Shown: positions 61,374-64,000 of the stretch, piece after piece
How the letters are laid out: the number at the start of each line of letters is the position of its first letter
Position numbering within the stretch: position 1 is the stretch's first letter
NCBI GenBank assembly: GCA_963742105.1
Contig: CAVUKN010000004.1
Span: forward strand, 434,001 to 498,000
Source of the DNA: Gp6-AA40 sp963742105
GTDB lineage: Bacteria > Acidobacteriota > Vicinamibacteria > Vicinamibacterales > UBA2999
DNA: 64,000 nucleotides
Reading direction: 5' to 3'
The notes under the pieces: generated by a model
Database searches by the model: none
What the model was told of the DNA's origin: nothing
What the model saw: the letters and a program-made list of their open reading frames with translations, nothing else
Translations under genes and position numbers: made by a program

Positions 61374-62075
61374 ATGAACAGACTCTCCATCTCCTGGCTC
61401 GGTCACTCCACCTTCATCCTGCGCACGCCCGGCGGCAAGCGGGTGCTCTTCGACCCGTGGCTGGCCACTAATCCGTCCTGTCCCGAGTCGATGAAGAAGC
61501 CGCCGACGGTCGATCTGATCCTGGCGTCGCATGGACATTTCGATCACATCGAAGACCTGATCGCCTGCGCCCGCGAGAGCAACGCGCCGGTGGTCGGCAT
61601 CTTCGAGCTGTGCGACTGGCTCGGACGGAAGGGAATTCAGAATGTCTCGCCGATGAACAAGGGCGGCTCGCAGGAGATCGCGGGCCTGCGCGTGACGATG
61701 ACCGATGCGCGGCACAGCAGCGGATACGTCGACAACGGCCAGATGGTGTACATGGGCGAACCGGCTGGCTACGTGGTTCGACTCGAGGATGAGCGCCGCA
61801 TCTATTTCGCCGGAGACACGTGCCTGTTCGGCGACATGCGCCTGATTGGCGAGTTGTACAGGCCGGAGATCGCGTTCCTGCCAATCGGCGACCGCTTCAC
61901 GATGGATCCGGCGGCGGCGGCGAAAGCATGTGAGTTCCTCGGCGTGCGTCAGGTGGTGCCGATGCACTGGGGCACGTTCCCGCTCCTGACCGGGACGCCG
62001 TCGATGTTGAAAGAAGCGCTCGGTGCGCGCGGTGTGGACGTCCTGGAGCTGAAACCGGGAGAGACGGCCGAATAG
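61374..62075 (+). CDS. UPF0173-type metal-dependent hydrolase
   Basis: About 233 residues from ATG 61374. The metallo-beta-lactamase fold has LSISWLGHSTFILRTPGGKR at the start, ASHGHFDHIEDL (HxHxDH), FAGDTCLFGDM, and VVPMHWGTFPLLTG near the end, where H is a metal ligand. UPF0173 proteins are small MBL hydrolases with unknown physiological substrate. No signal peptide is present. The start codon is directly after the octamer array, whose insertion may have replaced its promoter. Confidence 0.85.
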   Translation: MNRLSISWLGHSTFILRTPGGKRVLFDPWLATNPSCPESMKKPPTVDLILASHGHFDHIEDLIACARESNAPVVGIFELCDWLGRKGIQNVSPMNKGGSQEIAGLRVTMTDARHSSGYVDNGQMVYMGEPAGYVVRLEDERRIYFAGDTCLFGDMRLIGELYRPEIAFLPIGDRFTMDPAAAAKACEFLGVRQVVPMHWGTFPLLTGTPSMLKEALGARGVDVLELKPGETAE

Positions 62076-62097
62076 GAGTTCGAGGGCGTCGCAACGC

Positions 62098-62125
62098 AAT
62101 TCAGAATTCAGAATTCAGAATTCAG
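62098..62125 (+). repeat. heptamer array, unit AATTCAG
   Basis: Four perfect units AATTCAG between the UPF0173 gene and the convergent CoA-ligase gene. Confidence 0.9.
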
Positions 62126-62143
62126 AATGCAAGAAAGCAGCGC

Positions 62144-63742
62144 TTAGCGAGAGGTATCCGAACTACCCGCAGTGTGCATTGAGCCTTGTGCATTGACCGT
62201 TGATTCAGCCGCCCGTTCGCGCAGCTTGAATCGCTGTATTTTGCCCGTCGCCGTTGTCGGCAGCGTGTGGACAAATTCGACCCAGCGCGGTCGCTTGTAC
62301 TCGGCCAGCCGCTCGCGTGCGAACTGCTGAAGCTGCCGCGCCAGTTCCGGCGTGGCCGCCGTCTCAGGAGTGACGACGACATATGCCAGCGGCTTGATCA
62401 GCCCGTCCTGATCCGCATGCCCGACGACACCACAGGTGACAACGGCGGGATGCTCGGTCAGCGTGTGCTCGACCTCCGTCGGGCTCACCCACATGCCCCC
62501 AACCTTCAGCATGTCGTCGGACCGGCCGGCAAACCAGTAATACCCGTCGTCGTCCTGGTAGTAATGGTCGCCAGTGCGGATCCAGTGGCCTTCGATCGTG
62601 TTCTTGGTCAGCTCATGGCGGTTCCAGTAGCCGGCGCAGGTGGAGTCTCCCTTGATCAGCAGCTGACCGACCACTCCGCGCGGCACCGGCATGCTGAGTT
62701 CGTCGACGAGTTTCGCCTCGTAGCCGTCGACCGGCAGGCCGCTCGAGCCCGGACGGGCGCTCCCGCGCCGGTTGGAGATGAAGATGTGAAGAACTTCGGT
62801 TGAACCGATGCCGTCAAGGATTTCCACTCCAAACCGTTCGCGAAAGCGCGTGAAGATTGACGGCGGCAGCGCTTCGCCGGCCGACACCGCGCATCGGATG
62901 CATGAGAGGTCGAAGTCGCCGGAGTCTCGCTGATGGGCGAGCAGCATCGCGTAGTGCGTGGGGACCGAAAAGAAGAGCGTGGGCCGATGGCGTTCGATCA
63001 AATCGAACACGATGGGCGCTGTCACCGGCCCAGGCCACAGGATTGCGGTGGCGCCGACGGCGAGCGGGAAGTACATGGCATTGCCCAGGCCGTACGCAAA
63101 GAACAGCTTTGCGACGCTGAAGCATCGATCGGACGCGTCGATGCCGAGAACTCCTCGCGCGTAGGCGTCGGCACACACAACCATGTCGTGCTGGAGATGC
63201 ACGCACCCTTTCGGATGCCCGGTACTCCCGGACGAATACAACCAGAACGCCGGAGCGTCACGACTGGTCGGCTCGGCGGCGAGATGCGGCGAACCGTCTC
63301 TGAGAAGTGAGTCGAACTCGACCGTGCGGCCCTCGTCGACACGACCTACAGTGACGATGTGACGGATCCAGGGACATCGGGGAAGCACGTCCGCGATTCT
63401 CGGATAGAGCGATGCGCTGACGACGACCACGGCAGCGCGAGAATCCTGAAGCACGAATTCATAGTCGGCGGGCGTCCAGAACGTGTTGATCGGGACAGGG
63501 ACTGCTCCGATCTTGATGGCGCCGAAAAAGGCGAACACCATCTGCGGACCGTCGAGCATGAGAAGCAGGACGCGCTCTTCACGGCGGAGGGACAGCTGGT
63601 TGCGAAACGCCGTGCCGCTGCGGTTCACCTGCTCGGCCAGGACACCGTAGGAGACGCGATGCTCTTCGCATTCGAGCGCGATCGTGTCGCTGCGGCCCTC
63701 GGCGAGGTGTCGGTCGATGAAGTACTCTGCGGCGTTGAACAT
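62144..63742 (-). CDS. benzoate-CoA-ligase-family acyl-CoA synthetase
   Basis: About 532 residues from ATG 63742, where the family start MFNAAEYFIDRHLAEG lies; the longer frame is out of character. Adenylation-domain motifs are YSSGSTGHPKGCVHLQHD (P-loop), LFFAYGLGNAMYFPL, DGIGSTEVLHIFISNR, and the hinge GWYWFAGRSDD-like segment (GYYWFAGRSDDMLKVGGMWV); the catalytic lysine is in TATGKIQRFKLRE. It activates an aromatic acid such as benzoate with ATP and CoA. boxC starts 71 bases away on the other strand, in line with this role. Confidence 0.85.
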   Translation of the reverse strand: MFNAAEYFIDRHLAEGRSDTIALECEEHRVSYGVLAEQVNRSGTAFRNQLSLRREERVLLLMLDGPQMVFAFFGAIKIGAVPVPINTFWTPADYEFVLQDSRAAVVVVSASLYPRIADVLPRCPWIRHIVTVGRVDEGRTVEFDSLLRDGSPHLAAEPTSRDAPAFWLYSSGSTGHPKGCVHLQHDMVVCADAYARGVLGIDASDRCFSVAKLFFAYGLGNAMYFPLAVGATAILWPGPVTAPIVFDLIERHRPTLFFSVPTHYAMLLAHQRDSGDFDLSCIRCAVSAGEALPPSIFTRFRERFGVEILDGIGSTEVLHIFISNRRGSARPGSSGLPVDGYEAKLVDELSMPVPRGVVGQLLIKGDSTCAGYWNRHELTKNTIEGHWIRTGDHYYQDDDGYYWFAGRSDDMLKVGGMWVSPTEVEHTLTEHPAVVTCGVVGHADQDGLIKPLAYVVVTPETAATPELARQLQQFARERLAEYKRPRWVEFVHTLPTTATGKIQRFKLRERAAESTVNAQGSMHTAGSSDTSR

Positions 63743-63813
63743 CTCTCCAGAAGCGATCACGGCCGTATAGACTACGCCTATCGGGACGAGCTTCGCTCCC
63801 GGAGGAGCGCGCG

Positions 63814-64000
63814 ATGGAGACCTCAACGGTTGCCCCGATCGACTTCGAGACTCACCCGTCGCGCTATCGACACTGGAAGCTGTCCTGTGACGGCGCAGTG
63901 GCAACGCTCGGCATGGACGTGCGCGAAGACGGGGGCCTCCGCGACGACTACCGGCTGAAGCTCAATTCGTACGATCTCGGCGTCGATATCGAGCTTGCCG
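63814..64000 (+). CDS. boxC: benzoyl-CoA-dihydrodiol lyase, N-terminal part
   Basis: GGAGGAG (63801-63807) sits before ATG 63814. The 62 residues to the window edge read METSTVAPIDFETHPSRYRH then WKLSCDGAVATLGMDVREDG and KLNSYDLGVDIELA, the recognisable N-terminus of BoxC, a crotonase-fold enzyme. BoxC opens the ring of 2,3-epoxybenzoyl-CoA in the aerobic benzoyl-CoA pathway. The rest of the box operon must lie past the right edge. The divergent ligase supplies benzoyl-CoA. Confidence 0.85.
   Translation, partial: METSTVAPIDFETHPSRYRHWKLSCDGAVATLGMDVREDGGLRDDYRLKLNSYDLGVDIELA

Noticed and set aside
1..64000. tRNA or rRNA genes
   Set aside because: No cloverleaf with a TTCRANY-type loop and CCA-like end, and no rRNA sequence, was noticed; this was by eye and a dedicated scan could find one.

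Overview
The window is a high-GC (roughly two-thirds G+C) bacterial chromosome segment with dense genes on both strands. The gene families point to an acidobacterium, most likely class Vicinamibacteria. These families are two TIGR03435-type soil-associated proteins, an ADOP-type MacB-like ABC permease, a PadR regulator, a serine/threonine kinase with TPRs downstream of an ECF sigma factor, a CHRD protein and single-subunit-anchor succinate dehydrogenase. This assignment rests on family knowledge only; there is no rRNA in the window. I saw no tRNA, rRNA, CRISPR array or intact insertion sequence.

Layout. 1-8.8 kb: end of a YpdA-like flavoprotein, an ECF sigma factor overlapping a TPR kinase, small secreted proteins, a second sigma factor in a membrane protein/sigma/zinc anti-sigma trio (with a decayed copy of the first gene's 5' end 1.1 kb upstream), and a TIGR03435 protein. 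9-24.8 kb: a surface-glycan region with two GT-C enzymes, a GT4, two GT2s, a polysaccharide-deacetylase-like protein, a radical SAM enzyme and a carbamoyltransferase. It is interrupted by a minus-strand operon of a TIR-domain membrane protein, a TAXI-like periplasmic protein and an outer-membrane barrel. 24.8-31.5 kb: LON-domain protein, vWA/MoxR-type ATPase pair, glycerophosphodiesterase, cytochrome c'-like protein, a large repeat field around an IS256-family remnant, and a type-5 uracil-DNA glycosylase. 31.7-42.2 kb: pyruvate dehydrogenase (aceE, aceF, lpdA), a metallo-beta-lactamase-fold protein and succinate dehydrogenase. 42.2-54.9 kb: acyltransferase, MBL hydrolase, an RND efflux operon divergent from a NarL-type two-component system, and an ADOP permease. 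55-59.4 kb: a PadR/ABC/TIGR03435 cluster in which three successive genes each carry a frameshift. 59.9-64 kb: lipA, a four-helix-bundle (S23-like) gene, a UPF0173 hydrolase, a benzoate-CoA-ligase-type enzyme and the start of boxC.

The most unusual layer is repetitive DNA. Many intergenic gaps hold short tandem arrays with 7- or 8-base units, often as head-to-head inverted pairs: TTTGTGA at 7.87 kb, GATTCGT/AATCACG at 25.5 kb, ATTCGTCA at 26.9 and 60.8-61.4 kb, GATTCGT at 54.9 kb, GCCGGTR/CCGGCYA at 59.4-59.7 kb, AATTCAG at 62.1 kb. One inverted octamer pair encloses the S23-like gene and supplies its stop codon; a pair of the same family at 26.9 kb encloses nothing. Palindromic or heptameric repeats also lie in frame inside conserved proteins (aceE, the efflux adaptor, probably lpdA and the outer-membrane efflux protein), which recalls Rickettsia palindromic elements.

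Functionally the window links central carbon metabolism (PDH, SDH and lipoyl synthase, which makes the PDH cofactor), aromatic acid catabolism through the aerobic benzoyl-CoA (box) route, cell-surface glycan building, efflux, and regulation through two ECF systems, a kinase, a two-component system and PadR.
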